64,000 nt of DNA from Acidiferrum sp963764675 (GTDB lineage Bacteria > Acidobacteriota > Terriglobia > Acidiferrales > UBA7541): contig CAVXTQ010000003.1 in the NCBI GenBank assembly GCA_963764675.1, positions 1-64,000 of the forward strand, in the 5' to 3' direction. Positions 1-8,631 of the stretch are shown here, piece after piece (the first letter of the stretch is position 1; every line of letters starts with the position of its first letter). The notes beneath the pieces are model-generated. The model saw only the letters and a list, made by a program, of their open reading frames with translations. It was not told the origin of the DNA and ran no database searches. Position numbers and translations under genes: made by a program.

Positions 1-229
1 GCCTTCGCGAGTTTCAAATCTATTCCTATGCAAACTCGATCCGCGCTATGTGAACGGACCCGCTTCCGTTTCAAGACAACCTTACGTTTGATTCTTGCGA
101 GAGCCGTCGCCTGAGGCGTGAGTGCGTCCATGTCTGGTCTGTTGACATATCGGCCACGACCGGAGCCGAAATTTACCGCTTGATCCAGAATCTCCGCACA
201 ATAGAAGAAGATCGGTAAGGAGGTTGGGA

Positions 230-586
230 ATGTTTGCAGTCGTGGGCTTGACACTGGATGACGTTTGGTCTGGTTCCCTTCCGCAAAAGCGCTTGGCAGA
301 CGCACTCAAAGAACGTGCACCTAAGGCCAATCCTGGCAGGGAAACAACGCAGTCGATTGTGATCTATACGACTGATCCCTCCGATACGCAAGGTCCCATA
401 GCTCGTGCAAAGTACAAGAACAAAGGAACTTTTGTGACGCTTCTGTACTTCAACGAGGCTGCTGTTGGAGCGTGCAATGAGTTTCAAATTCCGCTGTGCA
501 TTGTTGACCGGGTTGATGAGAGTGGGCTCCCAGCGAAGCGAGTCATTGCTTTCGAACATGCCTCTGTAGCGCCCGCGATGAAGTAA
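230..586 (+). CDS. hypothetical protein, 118 aa
   Basis: Not recognised. The ATG at 230 is preceded by a strong Shine-Dalgarno AAGGAGG (217-223) with a 6-nt gap, so I prefer it to an in-frame TTG two codons upstream. The product is a small soluble-looking protein with no signal peptide or membrane segment. It has one Cys and an alternating hydrophobic pattern (AVVGLTLDDV near the N-terminus, IPLCIVDRV near the C-terminus) suggestive of a small alpha/beta fold. It faces the kinase pair convergently and is not obviously part of an operon. Confidence 0.6.
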   Translation: MFAVVGLTLDDVWSGSLPQKRLADALKERAPKANPGRETTQSIVIYTTDPSDTQGPIARAKYKNKGTFVTLLYFNEAAVGACNEFQIPLCIVDRVDESGLPAKRVIAFEHASVAPAMK

Positions 587-871
587 GTTGCGATGTTCGC
601 CAAACGGAAGGCGAGCGGTACTTTACCTCATTAAAGCAACGTTATCTTGGCGAGTGACGGTTTTCCTCCCTTAAGCCTGAAATGCAGTGGCTCCTGACTG
701 AGGGCCAGGGGTCTCGACCTTCTGAAGCCGCGTTGAGATTTGGTCCACGGTGGCACGGGCCGAACTTAGAAGCTCACTCCATGGCGAGAGCGCGGATTTG
801 ATTGCCGTTGACTTTCACGTCGATGCCGCAAGGCGGCCTCAGATCGTATCCCTGAACAACAGCGCCGCGCA

Positions 872-1474
872 CTAAGATGTCTCCGGGAAGCTCTTTAAGT
901 TGAAGCGGATCAAAGACCGCTCGGCTACAAGGATTGACGACCATCGGATGTGCGGCTCGAACCCATACTCGGAAGCAAGCTTCGGGAGGTCATCGATGTA
1001 GGCGAACAGGCACTGACTGAACGGCACTTCCAGCGAAAATGCCCAATACGATTTGCTTTCCGACCCAGGTCCAGGCAAGCGAACAATGATCGCCGAAACA
1101 TCCTTAGACTGGCTCACACTCTGGAAGACGAATTTCTTGGAAGACCACGGGCGCGCCAACTCGCTGATTGTGGCAACTTCGGGATTGGACTGGGTGACAT
1201 AAAGTGGCCTCTGCGCTGAGTCGGTCTCCGAATTTTGCGGCCGCGAAGAAACGCCATTGCTCTGGGGCGCGGACACATCCGAATCGCGCTCCTGCATTCC
1301 CTCGAATATTTTGATCGCGAATGAGCCGAGTATGGCCACCAGCAAGGCTCCAGCCGCGATTTTCGCTACCCGCTTCACATCGCCAACATTCGATTTTTTC
1401 ACAGGCTCAGCGTAAACGCCGTCGATCTGGTGTTTGGACGCTGTTTCAAAGCGACTGCTCGCAGGATCGCTCAA
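872..1474 (-). CDS. single-pass membrane protein coupled to Ser/Thr kinase, C-terminus probably frameshifted
   Basis: The 200-aa product has a short cytoplasmic N-terminus, one TM helix (about residues 38-60, AKIAAGALLVAILGSFAIKI) and an extracytoplasmic domain of about 140 aa. Its ATG overlaps the kinase stop (ATGA, 1471-1474), so the two are probably translationally coupled. Family not recognised. The last residues look wrong. From about 958 downward a different minus-strand frame stays open to a TGA at 774-776 and reads protein-like (for example FDPLQLKELPGDILVRGAVV, then GYDLRPPCGID). A one-base indel near 950-960 may therefore have replaced about 60 native C-terminal residues. It could be the membrane/sensor half of what is one polypeptide in other acidobacterial kinases. 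Confidence 0.6.
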   Translation of the reverse strand: MSDPASSRFETASKHQIDGVYAEPVKKSNVGDVKRVAKIAAGALLVAILGSFAIKIFEGMQERDSDVSAPQSNGVSSRPQNSETDSAQRPLYVTQSNPEVATISELARPWSSKKFVFQSVSQSKDVSAIIVRLPGPGSESKSYWAFSLEVPFSQCLFAYIDDLPKLASEYGFEPHIRWSSILVAERSLIRFNLKSFPETS

Positions 1475-2571
1475 AGTGGCGTCGACCGAGGGCGCGGCAT
1501 CTCTGAGGGGATAGAACGCGCTGGGACACCGGGAATTTGGGGGGTGCTCACGCCGGAGTTCTTTGCTGCCTTTTCGCGAATGGAGGGCTTAGGAGCCGCA
1601 ATGCTGGCTGGGGGATCGGCGTTCGTTTGGGTTTGGGTTGCACCCGGCCGGTAGTACTTCAAATCTTCCAGCAATTCGCGACAGTTCTCGTAACGTAGAT
1701 GGGGATTTTTGCTCAGCGCTTTCAAGATCGTGCTGCTGACGCCCGGTGGAATGCCGGGATTCAACTGATGAGGTGGCACGGGTTCTTCGTTCAGAATTTT
1801 GTAGAAAATTGTAGCGACGTCTGCACCGCGAAACGGCTTCTGGCCCGTCGTCATTTCATACAGCATCACTCCGAGAGAAAAAATATCTGTCCGGCCGTCA
1901 ACGGCTTTGCCCTTGATCTGCTCGGGCGACATGTAGCCAGGAGTGCCCATGGCGGAACCCTGCTGCGAGGCGCCGTATTCCAGGATCTTGGCGGTTCCGA
2001 AATCAGTGATTTTCACGAAATCGTCGCCGTTGATCATGATGTTGGCCGGCTTGATATCGCGGTGCACAACACTGTGGTCGTGCGCGAACTGTACCGCGGA
2101 GCATACCTGCTCCATGATTCGCAGCAGACGCGTAAGCGGAAATTTCTCTCCTGAGTCGAGCAACGATTGCAGGCTCTTACCGTTCACCAATTCCATGGTG
2201 ATGTAGTAGGCGCCCTCGGACTCGCCCACATCGTAGATCACTACAATGTTGGGGTGCGTCAGACGTCCCGCGGCGCGCGCTTCGGTCTGGAAATGTTCGA
2301 CCAACTGCGCGTGGGACATCCCCGTACCTTCTTCGGAGAGCCGGATCGTCTTGGTTGCAACGATGCGCCCAATCAGCGGGTCTTTGGCGCGGTAAACGAC
2401 ACCCGTACCACCTCGGCCCAATTCGTCGAGAATTTCATACCTGCCGGCTTTGGTCGCTGTCGCCAATCGTCTGAGTCCCAAGTTATAGACACAAAAAGCC
2501 TTACTGTCACCTTCGCGCCCTTCTCGGCACAGGTCAATGGTTCCTGCTGACGAGTGTTTCGCAGTCGGCAC
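1471..2571 (-). CDS. serine/threonine protein kinase (Hanks type), cytosolic
   Basis: The protein has a complete kinase domain at residues about 44-310: glycine loop GRGGTGVV (52-59), catalytic Lys (ATK, 74), HRDIKPAN with catalytic Asp 172, DFG 190-192, and activation segment GTPGYMSPE (209-217). A Pro/Ala-rich linker of about 55 aa follows and the protein stops without a TM helix. The overlapping downstream gene supplies one. The start is a GTG at 2569-2571 with no good Shine-Dalgarno, so the first about 40 residues are uncertain. It phosphorylates Ser/Thr on unknown substrates; such kinases are abundant in Acidobacteriota. Confidence 0.85.
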   Translation of the reverse strand: MPTAKHSSAGTIDLCREGREGDSKAFCVYNLGLRRLATATKAGRYEILDELGRGGTGVVYRAKDPLIGRIVATKTIRLSEEGTGMSHAQLVEHFQTEARAAGRLTHPNIVVIYDVGESEGAYYITMELVNGKSLQSLLDSGEKFPLTRLLRIMEQVCSAVQFAHDHSVVHRDIKPANIMINGDDFVKITDFGTAKILEYGASQQGSAMGTPGYMSPEQIKGKAVDGRTDIFSLGVMLYEMTTGQKPFRGADVATIFYKILNEEPVPPHQLNPGIPPGVSSTILKALSKNPHLRYENCRELLEDLKYYRPGATQTQTNADPPASIAAPKPSIREKAAKNSGVSTPQIPGVPARSIPSEMPRPRSTPL

Positions 2572-3011
2572 GGGCGCAATCGCATCAGCGGACGGAATGG
2601 CACGACGCGAGCGCCTTCGATCTTCTCGTAGCCGATGCGTCCTCTTGTGGTTGCAGCCTCTTCGAAAGCAGGCGAGTTGTGAGGGGAGCGAACCGTCAGT
2701 CTTAACCGCGCACCCGCAGGAATTTGGCGGGCCACCCAGTAAAACTCAAACGGAGTAAGGTGTACCACTTTTCCCCGCCTTGTAGCTTACCCCGCGGCTT
2801 TCTTGACCGTGTGCGCGCGGGTCGACTACACTTACTGATTCGGAAACGGCTGCTGACGCAGCTTGTCGACGCCTATGTGCTTGGCGTAGAGCGGTGTGTG
2901 CGCGAGGGCCTGAAATTGCGGGCTCGGGGGACACGTAGACATAGCAGGCAGCACATGACGGGTAACGCATAGCGGGCAACACAAAGGTACGTAACACAGA
3001 GGGGGATTGCT
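2572..3011. other. intergenic region, leader of the rpmH operon
   Basis: About 440 bp between the kinase start and rpmH. I see no convincing gene; short ORFs here lack recognisable domains. It carries a promoter-like pair (2803-2832) pointing to rpmH and a run of short purine-rich near-repeats before the rpmH start. Confidence 0.5.
2803..2832 (+). promoter_or_regulatory. putative sigma70 promoter for rpmH-rnpA-yidD-yidC-jag
   Basis: TTGACC (2803-2808) and TACACT (2827-2832) are separated by 18 bp, a good match to the housekeeping promoter. It would give a leader of about 170 nt before rpmH. Confidence 0.45.
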
Positions 3012-3152
3012 TTGCCAAAGAGAACATATCAGCCGCGCAAACGCCGGCGCGCTAAGACGCACGGTTTTCGCGTGCGCATGAAGACCAAGGGCGGCCGCAA
3101 GGTGCTCGCGGCACGCCGCAAGAAGGGACGCCATCGGCTCACGCCCGAGTAG
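3012..3152 (+). CDS. rpmH: 50S ribosomal protein L34 (bL34)
   Basis: 46 residues with the family signature: starts MPKRTYQPRKRRRAKTHGF, then RVRMKTKGGRKVL and a basic tail. The start is TTG (3012-3014) preceded by a G-rich Shine-Dalgarno (GAGGGGG around 2999-3005). No ATG fits the conserved N-terminus. It heads the ribosome/RNase P/membrane-insertase operon; L34 is a late-assembly protein of the large subunit. Confidence 0.95.
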   Translation: MPKRTYQPRKRRRAKTHGFRVRMKTKGGRKVLAARRKKGRHRLTPE

Positions 3153-3186
3153 TCCGGGGCGCCTGGACTTTCCCCGCGCGGCGCGC

Positions 3187-3492
3187 TTGGTGCGGCGGGG
3201 AGACTTTGACGCTGTGTACCGCACCGGAAAGCGTCGCTCGAGTTCCCACTTCACTGTTTTTTTCCGCGCGAACCAACTGCCGCAGAGCCGCTTCGGCTTC
3301 AGCATCAAAAAGGCGCTGGGCGGCGCGGTGGTGCGTAATCGCATGCGGCGGCGAGTGCGAGAGATCGTGCGCTGTCATCTTTCGGAGATATCTGCAGGAT
3401 GGGACATCGTCATACACCCGAAGAGCAAGGTGGCGAGCGCGCCGTTTGCGGTATTGACGGCGGATTTGCTGCGGCTGCTAGCGAGTCCGTAA
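3187..3492 (+). CDS. rnpA: ribonuclease P protein component
   Basis: The 101-aa product has the RnpA core: RRGDFDAVYRTGKRR near the N-terminus, then FGFSIKKALGGAVVRNRMRRRVRE (the RNR motif). It binds the RNase P RNA for tRNA 5' maturation. The listed start is TTG 3187 (GTG 3190 is the alternative). However, the residues upstream in the same frame (DFPRAARL) resemble the usual RnpA N-terminus and have no ATG/GTG/TTG before them, only a CTG at 3163. The true N-terminus may therefore lie upstream. Confidence 0.92.
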   Translation: MVRRGDFDAVYRTGKRRSSSHFTVFFRANQLPQSRFGFSIKKALGGAVVRNRMRRRVREIVRCHLSEISAGWDIVIHPKSKVASAPFAVLTADLLRLLASP

Positions 3493-3530
3493 CGAACTTG
3501 CCTGCTGGGGCGCAATATACTGGGATTGGT

Positions 3531-3824
3531 GTGCGCGTGGCTTTGCTTGCGCTGCATTTCTACAAGTCTTATCTCTCGTTGTTGTTTGGCGGGAGCTGTC
3601 GCTTCGATCCAACATGTTCCCAATACGCGTATCAAGCCGTCGAACGCTTTGGAGTTGCGCGCGGATCGTGGCTGGCCCTGAAGCGCCTGCTGCGCTGCCA
3701 GCCGCTATCGCGCAAGTTTGGGTTTGACCCGGTTCCGGAAGCGTGGGAATCGGTGGCAACGCCCGCCGCGCTCGTCCCCGAAGTAGGCCATCCCGCAGGC
3801 ACGAGTCATGAGGTCCACACGTGA
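3531..3824 (+). CDS. yidD: membrane protein insertion efficiency factor YidD
   Basis: Family signature: LHFYKSYLSLLFGGSCRFDP, then TCSQYAYQAVERFG and CQPLSRKFGFDPVP. It is a small inner-membrane-associated protein that assists YidC-dependent insertion. I chose GTG 3531 because it matches the family N-terminus; a TTG at 3498 is possible. The stop overlaps the yidC start (GTGA, 3821-3824), so translation is probably coupled. It sits between rnpA and yidC as in most bacteria. Confidence 0.9.
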   Translation: MRVALLALHFYKSYLSLLFGGSCRFDPTCSQYAYQAVERFGVARGSWLALKRLLRCQPLSRKFGFDPVPEAWESVATPAALVPEVGHPAGTSHEVHT

Positions 3825-5581
3825 GCGAACCGGAAAAGAAGGGCAAATTCACTCACGAGATGCGCCTGCTGGGAGCTTCGCTGCTCTCGATGGCGGTGAT
3901 CCTGCTTTGGGCTCGCTTCTTTGCGCCGAAGGCTCCTGTCGTGCCACAGGCGAACAAGACGGCGCAGTCCGCGACTCCGACTCCGGGAAGCCGGACCCAG
4001 GCAACGTCGCCTAATGCAGCGCTACCAGCGGGCTCCGCCATGGCGATGTCGGCCGCTGTACCGGCGAAGGTTGCCGCGAAAAGCGACACGCAAGAGCGAA
4101 CCATCACGGTGGAGAATGACCTCTACCGGGTGCAATTCTCGAATCACGGCGCAGTGGTAAAGAGCTGGCAGCTCAAGAAATACCTGGACGACGCCAAGCC
4201 GCAGCGCATTCTGGATGTGGTGCATCCGGATGCCGCACAACAGACGGATGGGTGGCCCTTCGCCCTGGTCCTGGACGACGACCAACTGACATCGGCGGTG
4301 AACAATGGCTTGTACCAGATCTCCTCGCCCGCAGACTCCCTAAACGCGCCGGCAGACCTGGAGTTTTCTTGGAGTGATGGTCACCTGGAGGTGACCAAGC
4401 GCTTTCACTTCGATCACAGCTACGTCGTGCGGGTCGAGACCTCCGCGAAGCTGAATGGCGTTCCGGTGACGGCGGCACTGGCCTGGCTTGGTGGCTTCGG
4501 CGATTTGACAGTGACGAATCCCGCGCCGATTGCTACGGTTTCGACCTTCTCCAACGAAAACAACAAGCTGACGACCATCGCAGCCGCGAAGCTCGAGGGG
4601 CCGGAGAAGTGGGCTAACGGCGTTTGGCAGGGCGGTAAGGATTGGACAGGCATCGAAGACCGCTACTTCACGGCGGCCTTTCTGGCACCGAGCGGTGCTT
4701 CGCCAGGCGCGCTGGAGACGCGTTATTGGAGGGTTTTCCGGACAGTCCAGGTGGAAGGGAAAGATACGCAGGAGCCGGTGCCGCAGGTCGCCACCGCGAC
4801 TTCGGCGCAACCGATGGCGTTGCGCGTCTACGTGGGGCCAAAGGACTACGACGACCTGAAAAAAATGAACCCGCCGCTGCACTCGCTGGTGAACTTCGGC
4901 TGGTTCGAGATCATCGCCGACCCCCTGTTTCATGCGCTGAAGTGGCTGCACGGGTACGTCCCCAATTGGGGTTGGGCGATCGTGATCTTGACGCTGGTCG
5001 TCAATATGCTGCTGTTCCCGCTGCGCATCTCGAGCTACAAAACGACGATGAAAATGCAGCGAGTGGCACCGGAAATCAAGCAGATCCAGGAAAAGTACAA
5101 GAAATATTCGATGCGCGACCCGCGCAAAGCGGAAATGAACAAGGAAGTGATGGCCGTCTACAGCCGGGAGGGCATTAATCCCTTGGGCGGCTGCTTCCAG
5201 ATGTTTCTACAAATGCCGATCTGGTTTGGACTGAACACGATGTTGCGGTCGGCGATCGAGATGCGGCATGCGCCCTGGTTTGGGTGGATCACGGACTTGT
5301 CGGCCAAGGATCCGTATTACATTTTGCCGATCTTCATGGGCTTGTCGATGTACCTGGTTTCTAAGATGACGCCGATGACGTCGACGGACCCGCAGCAGCA
5401 GATGATGATGAAGATCATGCCGGTAACCATGGCGGGTATTTTCATGATCTCCCCAATTTCCAGCGGCCTGGCGGTGTATATTCTGACGAGCAGCCTGGTG
5501 GGAATCGTGCAGCAGGTGTGGCTGAACCGGACACATCCGGTGACTGCTCCGGCCAAACCCGTGAAGGGAAAGAAGTCGTAG
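3821..5581 (+). CDS. yidC: membrane protein insertase YidC/Oxa1
   Basis: 586 aa, typical for a Gram-negative YidC. It has an N-terminal TM helix (about residues 15-30), a Pro/Ala/Thr-rich linker and a large periplasmic domain (about 80-350). The conserved C-terminal insertase core follows, starting near NWGWAIVILTLVVNMLLFPL, with further helices (GGCFQMFLQMPIWFGLN, YYILPIFMGLSMYLVSKM). The tail ends in a basic PAKPVKGKKS. GTG start with GAGG upstream. It inserts Sec-dependent and Sec-independent inner-membrane proteins. Confidence 0.96.
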   Translation: MSEPEKKGKFTHEMRLLGASLLSMAVILLWARFFAPKAPVVPQANKTAQSATPTPGSRTQATSPNAALPAGSAMAMSAAVPAKVAAKSDTQERTITVENDLYRVQFSNHGAVVKSWQLKKYLDDAKPQRILDVVHPDAAQQTDGWPFALVLDDDQLTSAVNNGLYQISSPADSLNAPADLEFSWSDGHLEVTKRFHFDHSYVVRVETSAKLNGVPVTAALAWLGGFGDLTVTNPAPIATVSTFSNENNKLTTIAAAKLEGPEKWANGVWQGGKDWTGIEDRYFTAAFLAPSGASPGALETRYWRVFRTVQVEGKDTQEPVPQVATATSAQPMALRVYVGPKDYDDLKKMNPPLHSLVNFGWFEIIADPLFHALKWLHGYVPNWGWAIVILTLVVNMLLFPLRISSYKTTMKMQRVAPEIKQIQEKYKKYSMRDPRKAEMNKEVMAVYSREGINPLGGCFQMFLQMPIWFGLNTMLRSAIEMRHAPWFGWITDLSAKDPYYILPIFMGLSMYLVSKMTPMTSTDPQQQMMMKIMPVTMAGIFMISPISSGLAVYILTSSLVGIVQQVWLNRTHPVTAPAKPVKGKKS

Positions 5582-5602
5582 TCGTAAGAAAAGCCTCCGC
5601 TG

Positions 5603-6124
5603 ATGACGCAAGAACTTGTAAAGGATGGCCAACTCGATCGCGCTGCTGCCGCGGCGGCTCTGCAAGAATTTCTCGACAAAACCGTGTGTGCCGCGGGATT
5701 TCAATTGAAAGTAACCGTGCGCGCGGCTGCGCCGGATGCGAGTAACGAAGCGGAAGTCGTCGCCGATCTCGACGGGAGAGACAAAGAGCTCCTGCTGGAG
5801 CGCGGCGCCGAAGTATTGAAGGCGCTGGAGCACCTCGCGTTTCGCGCCCTTCGCCTAGAACCGACCTTCCACGAAAAGATTCATCTCGATTGCGGCGGCT
5901 ATCGCGCCCTGCGATTTGAAGAGTTGCGAATGACCGCGCGCGTTGCTGCCGAGCGTGTGCAGAGCTCGAAGCAGGCGTTTCGGCTGAATCCCATGTCTTC
6001 GCGAGAGCGCCGCATCGTGCATTTGGCGTTGAAAGATATGCCCGGCGTGCGCACCGAAAGCGTTGGTGTAGGCGACGAACGCCAGGTCGTGATTCATCCT
6101 GCGGATAGCAAGCCTGCGCGTTAA
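5603..6124 (+). CDS. Jag/KhpB-like KH-R3H RNA-binding protein
   Basis: 173 aa, 21 bp after yidC. The C-terminal R3H motif is clear (RERRIVHLALKD with the Arg-x3-His core), preceded by a KH-like domain (LDGRDKELLLERGAEVLKAL, then the helix before FHEKIHLD). The N-terminal Jag region is short. Members bind RNA and are linked to cell-envelope and elongation control. The position after yidC is the conserved one. Confidence 0.88.
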   Translation: MTQELVKDGQLDRAAAAAALQEFLDKTVCAAGFQLKVTVRAAAPDASNEAEVVADLDGRDKELLLERGAEVLKALEHLAFRALRLEPTFHEKIHLDCGGYRALRFEELRMTARVAAERVQSSKQAFRLNPMSSRERRIVHLALKDMPGVRTESVGVGDERQVVIHPADSKPAR

Positions 6125-6140
6125 GTTTTCACGAACTTTC

Positions 6141-6165
6141 GCCGGGCTGAAGCCCGGCGCCTACA
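6141..6165. repeat. palindromic intergenic repeat, family A (GCCGGGCT-centred)
   Basis: GCCGGGCTGAAGCCCGGC forms a near-perfect stem and continues into GCCTACA, the reverse complement of the TGTAG-GC end seen in copies at 58867, 60527 and 60707. It lies between two convergent genes and could also act as a terminator for either. Confidence 0.6.
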
Positions 6166-6168
6166 CGA

Positions 6169-7386
6169 TTACTCCTTGGCCCAACCTTTCGACAAAATAT
6201 TTCCAGTTGCATCGAATCGCACGCGGTAGGTGAAGGACGCGGGACGATCGGGTCGCAGATGCGGAAACCGCAGGTCGGAGACTTCGACGATCGCGTCGCT
6301 GCCTTCTTTGTGGAAGCGCATCACCGGAAATCGCGAAAACCACAGCACGGTTTGTACTTCCGGAAGCTTCTTCGCCGCATCGATGTAGGAATTCGAAACA
6401 GCATCGGGATAGTAGCGATACTCGAGCGGAAGCTCGCCTGCAGGATCCGCGCCGGCTGCCGCTGGGGCTTGGTCCGCGGCCTCGCCGAAATTAACGCGCG
6501 TCTCGTAAACTCCGTGCGGCCCGCGAACTAAGCCGTCCCAATGCCACAGTGACGGCGGCATCGGCAAAGCGCCAACGCTTTGCGCGTCGATTCGCTCGAG
6601 CGATGCGAACTTGTTCACGCGAGCTAGCGCGGCCTGATGAAAGAACATAGCGAGCGCGATATAACCCAGCGCGGCGGCGAAACCCGCGAAATTCCAGTGC
6701 GCTCGCTTCACGCGCACACCGAAGAAGCGAGCTGCCGGAAGAAGAAAAAACGCGGCGAGTATTACGATGGTGGCGAGCGTCGTACGAACAGAAATCGACG
6801 CATCGACCGCTTGCGCGATGGCGTACACCACCACCGCTCCGGCGCTGAACACCAGCCAGCTTCCTAACGCGCGTCCTTGTAGTCCCTCGCGCTTTTCATA
6901 CACCCAAGCGAGAATCTGCGGCACCAGAACAATCGCACCCAGCGTGAAGTCGATGATGAAGATCAAGTCCCACGCGGGTCGCGTCCACTTCAGCGGCGAC
7001 CAGATCATCGTGCCGAACGACGTGACTAAATCCAACAGGATGTGACTGAGAATGCCGATTGCGTAGATGCCGGTGAGCGCGGCAAACGATGGCGGATCCC
7101 ACTTTCGCCATCGCGCGAACCAGCGCGTGGGTGCCGCGAGCAGCAGCGCCCAAATCGGCAAACAGATCAGTGAGTGCGTGATGCTGCGGTGCCACGTGAG
7201 GATCAGCAGCTCGTTGTGCGAAAACATTTCACGAAACACATCGGAGTCCGGAAAAATCGCACCGAGCATCAGGGACCACGTGATTACGCGGCCGCGATTC
7301 ATGGATCGCCACGCGAACATTTCGTCGCCGCGAAACATAGCTTTGCCGATCAGCGCGCCTGCAATTCCGTGAGTGATGGTGTCCAT
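6169..7386 (-). CDS. YdjM/DUF457-type membrane-bound putative metal-dependent hydrolase
   Basis: 405 aa. It starts MDTITHGIAGALIGKAMF, the signature of the LexA-binding, membrane-bound hydrolase family (PF04307), with HRSITHSLICLPIWALLL and GILSHILLDLVTSFG supplying further conserved His/Asp. Several TM helices follow, then a soluble C-terminal domain of about 150 aa. Substrate unknown. It stands alone, convergent with the jag operon. Confidence 0.85.
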   Translation of the reverse strand: MDTITHGIAGALIGKAMFRGDEMFAWRSMNRGRVITWSLMLGAIFPDSDVFREMFSHNELLILTWHRSITHSLICLPIWALLLAAPTRWFARWRKWDPPSFAALTGIYAIGILSHILLDLVTSFGTMIWSPLKWTRPAWDLIFIIDFTLGAIVLVPQILAWVYEKREGLQGRALGSWLVFSAGAVVVYAIAQAVDASISVRTTLATIVILAAFFLLPAARFFGVRVKRAHWNFAGFAAALGYIALAMFFHQAALARVNKFASLERIDAQSVGALPMPPSLWHWDGLVRGPHGVYETRVNFGEAADQAPAAAGADPAGELPLEYRYYPDAVSNSYIDAAKKLPEVQTVLWFSRFPVMRFHKEGSDAIVEVSDLRFPHLRPDRPASFTYRVRFDATGNILSKGWAKE

Positions 7387-7429
7387 GCCGGGAGAGTCTA
7401 CAAGAAGCTTCGCTTGCTTCGGCGGAATT

Positions 7430-8506
7430 CTAGAACACCTGAATCAGCGGAGATCGCTTGTCCTCCACTCGGCCGACGCGGCGAGCTGTGACTTTGTGGC
7501 GTGCGAGGGTTGCAAGTGCGGCATCCGCTGATTCTGGCGCAATCGCAATCAGCAGTCCGCCAGAGGTCTGCGGATCGAAGAGCAGGTCCTGATGTTCGGG
7601 CAAAACGCCGGTGGCAAACTCGACGCAGTCACCGATGAAAGCACGATTATTTTTCAACCCACCGGACGCATGCCCTTCGCGGGCCGCGGCGAACGCGCCG
7701 GGCAAATAATCGAACGCATCGTGATGGATCGTAAGGGAAACAGGCGCGATGGAATTGGCGGGATCACCAAGCGCCATTTCTCGCGCGTGGCCGAGCAGAC
7801 CGAAGCCGGTGACGTCGGTAAGCGCGTGGATTGGGCTGGGCGCGGAACTTTCCTCGATTTCGTGCAACGCTTCCGCGGCCGCGCGATTTAGCGTGGTCAT
7901 AGCAGCGGTTGCCGCCGCTAGCGATTCTGGTGTCGCGCGATCCTTCTTCAATGCGGTGGTGATCACTCCCGTTCCCAAGGGCTTGGTGAACAAGAGCACA
8001 TCGCCGGCCTGCGCTCCGACGTTGCGCCAAACTCGCCGAGGATCGATCGTTCCAGTGACGGCATAACCAAATAGCATGTCTTCGTTGCGAATCGAGTGCC
8101 CGCCAATTACGCTGCACTCGGCCTCATTCATCTTGGCCAGCCCCCCGCGGATGATCTGCTCCAGAATTTCCGGATCGCCTTTCTCTGGGAAGCCCACCAC
8201 AGAAAGCGCTGAAACCGGCCGGCCACCCATGGCGTAGATATCGCTCAACGCATTCGCCGCCGCGATCTGGCCAAACAGATAGGGGTCATCGACAATCGGC
8301 GTGAAGAAATCGATGGTCTGGACCAGCGCCAATCCTTCCGCGATTCGGTAGATGCCCGCATCATCGTTGGTGTCGAACCCGACCAGAACGTTGGGATCGG
8401 TCTGCCGCGGCAGCTTTCGCAGCACAGCATCCAACGTTGCGGGATTGAGTTTCGCGGCGCAGCCCGCAGCCTTCGCCATTGCTGTCAGCTTCACTTGTTG
8501 CGTCAC
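7430..8506 (-). CDS. selD: selenide, water dikinase (selenophosphate synthetase)
   Basis: 358 aa, near the usual length. It makes monoselenophosphate from selenide and ATP. The N-terminal catalytic motif reads AAGCAAKLNP with Cys16 (codon TGC, not UGA), followed by VGFDTNDDAGIYRI, FFTPIVDDPYLFGQIAAANA and the glycine-rich PIHALTDVTGFGLLGHA. Start: GTG 8504-8506 with GGAGAGG 7 nt upstream. The frame is open further upstream, but that part has no homology-like content. No selA/selB or selenoprotein is in the window. Confidence 0.93.
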   Translation of the reverse strand: MTQQVKLTAMAKAAGCAAKLNPATLDAVLRKLPRQTDPNVLVGFDTNDDAGIYRIAEGLALVQTIDFFTPIVDDPYLFGQIAAANALSDIYAMGGRPVSALSVVGFPEKGDPEILEQIIRGGLAKMNEAECSVIGGHSIRNEDMLFGYAVTGTIDPRRVWRNVGAQAGDVLLFTKPLGTGVITTALKKDRATPESLAAATAAMTTLNRAAAEALHEIEESSAPSPIHALTDVTGFGLLGHAREMALGDPANSIAPVSLTIHHDAFDYLPGAFAAAREGHASGGLKNNRAFIGDCVEFATGVLPEHQDLLFDPQTSGGLLIAIAPESADAALATLARHKVTARRVGRVEDKRSPLIQVF

Positions 8507-8631
8507 GACGCCGCCTCTCCAACCCGCTATTTGGAATGCTTCATTATAGGGATGCTCGCCGTTCTGCGCTCGTGACTTCGTCAGCCGAGCCAGAGGTTGC
8601 ACCTCGACCGTGAACGTGCTTTCATCGCCGG

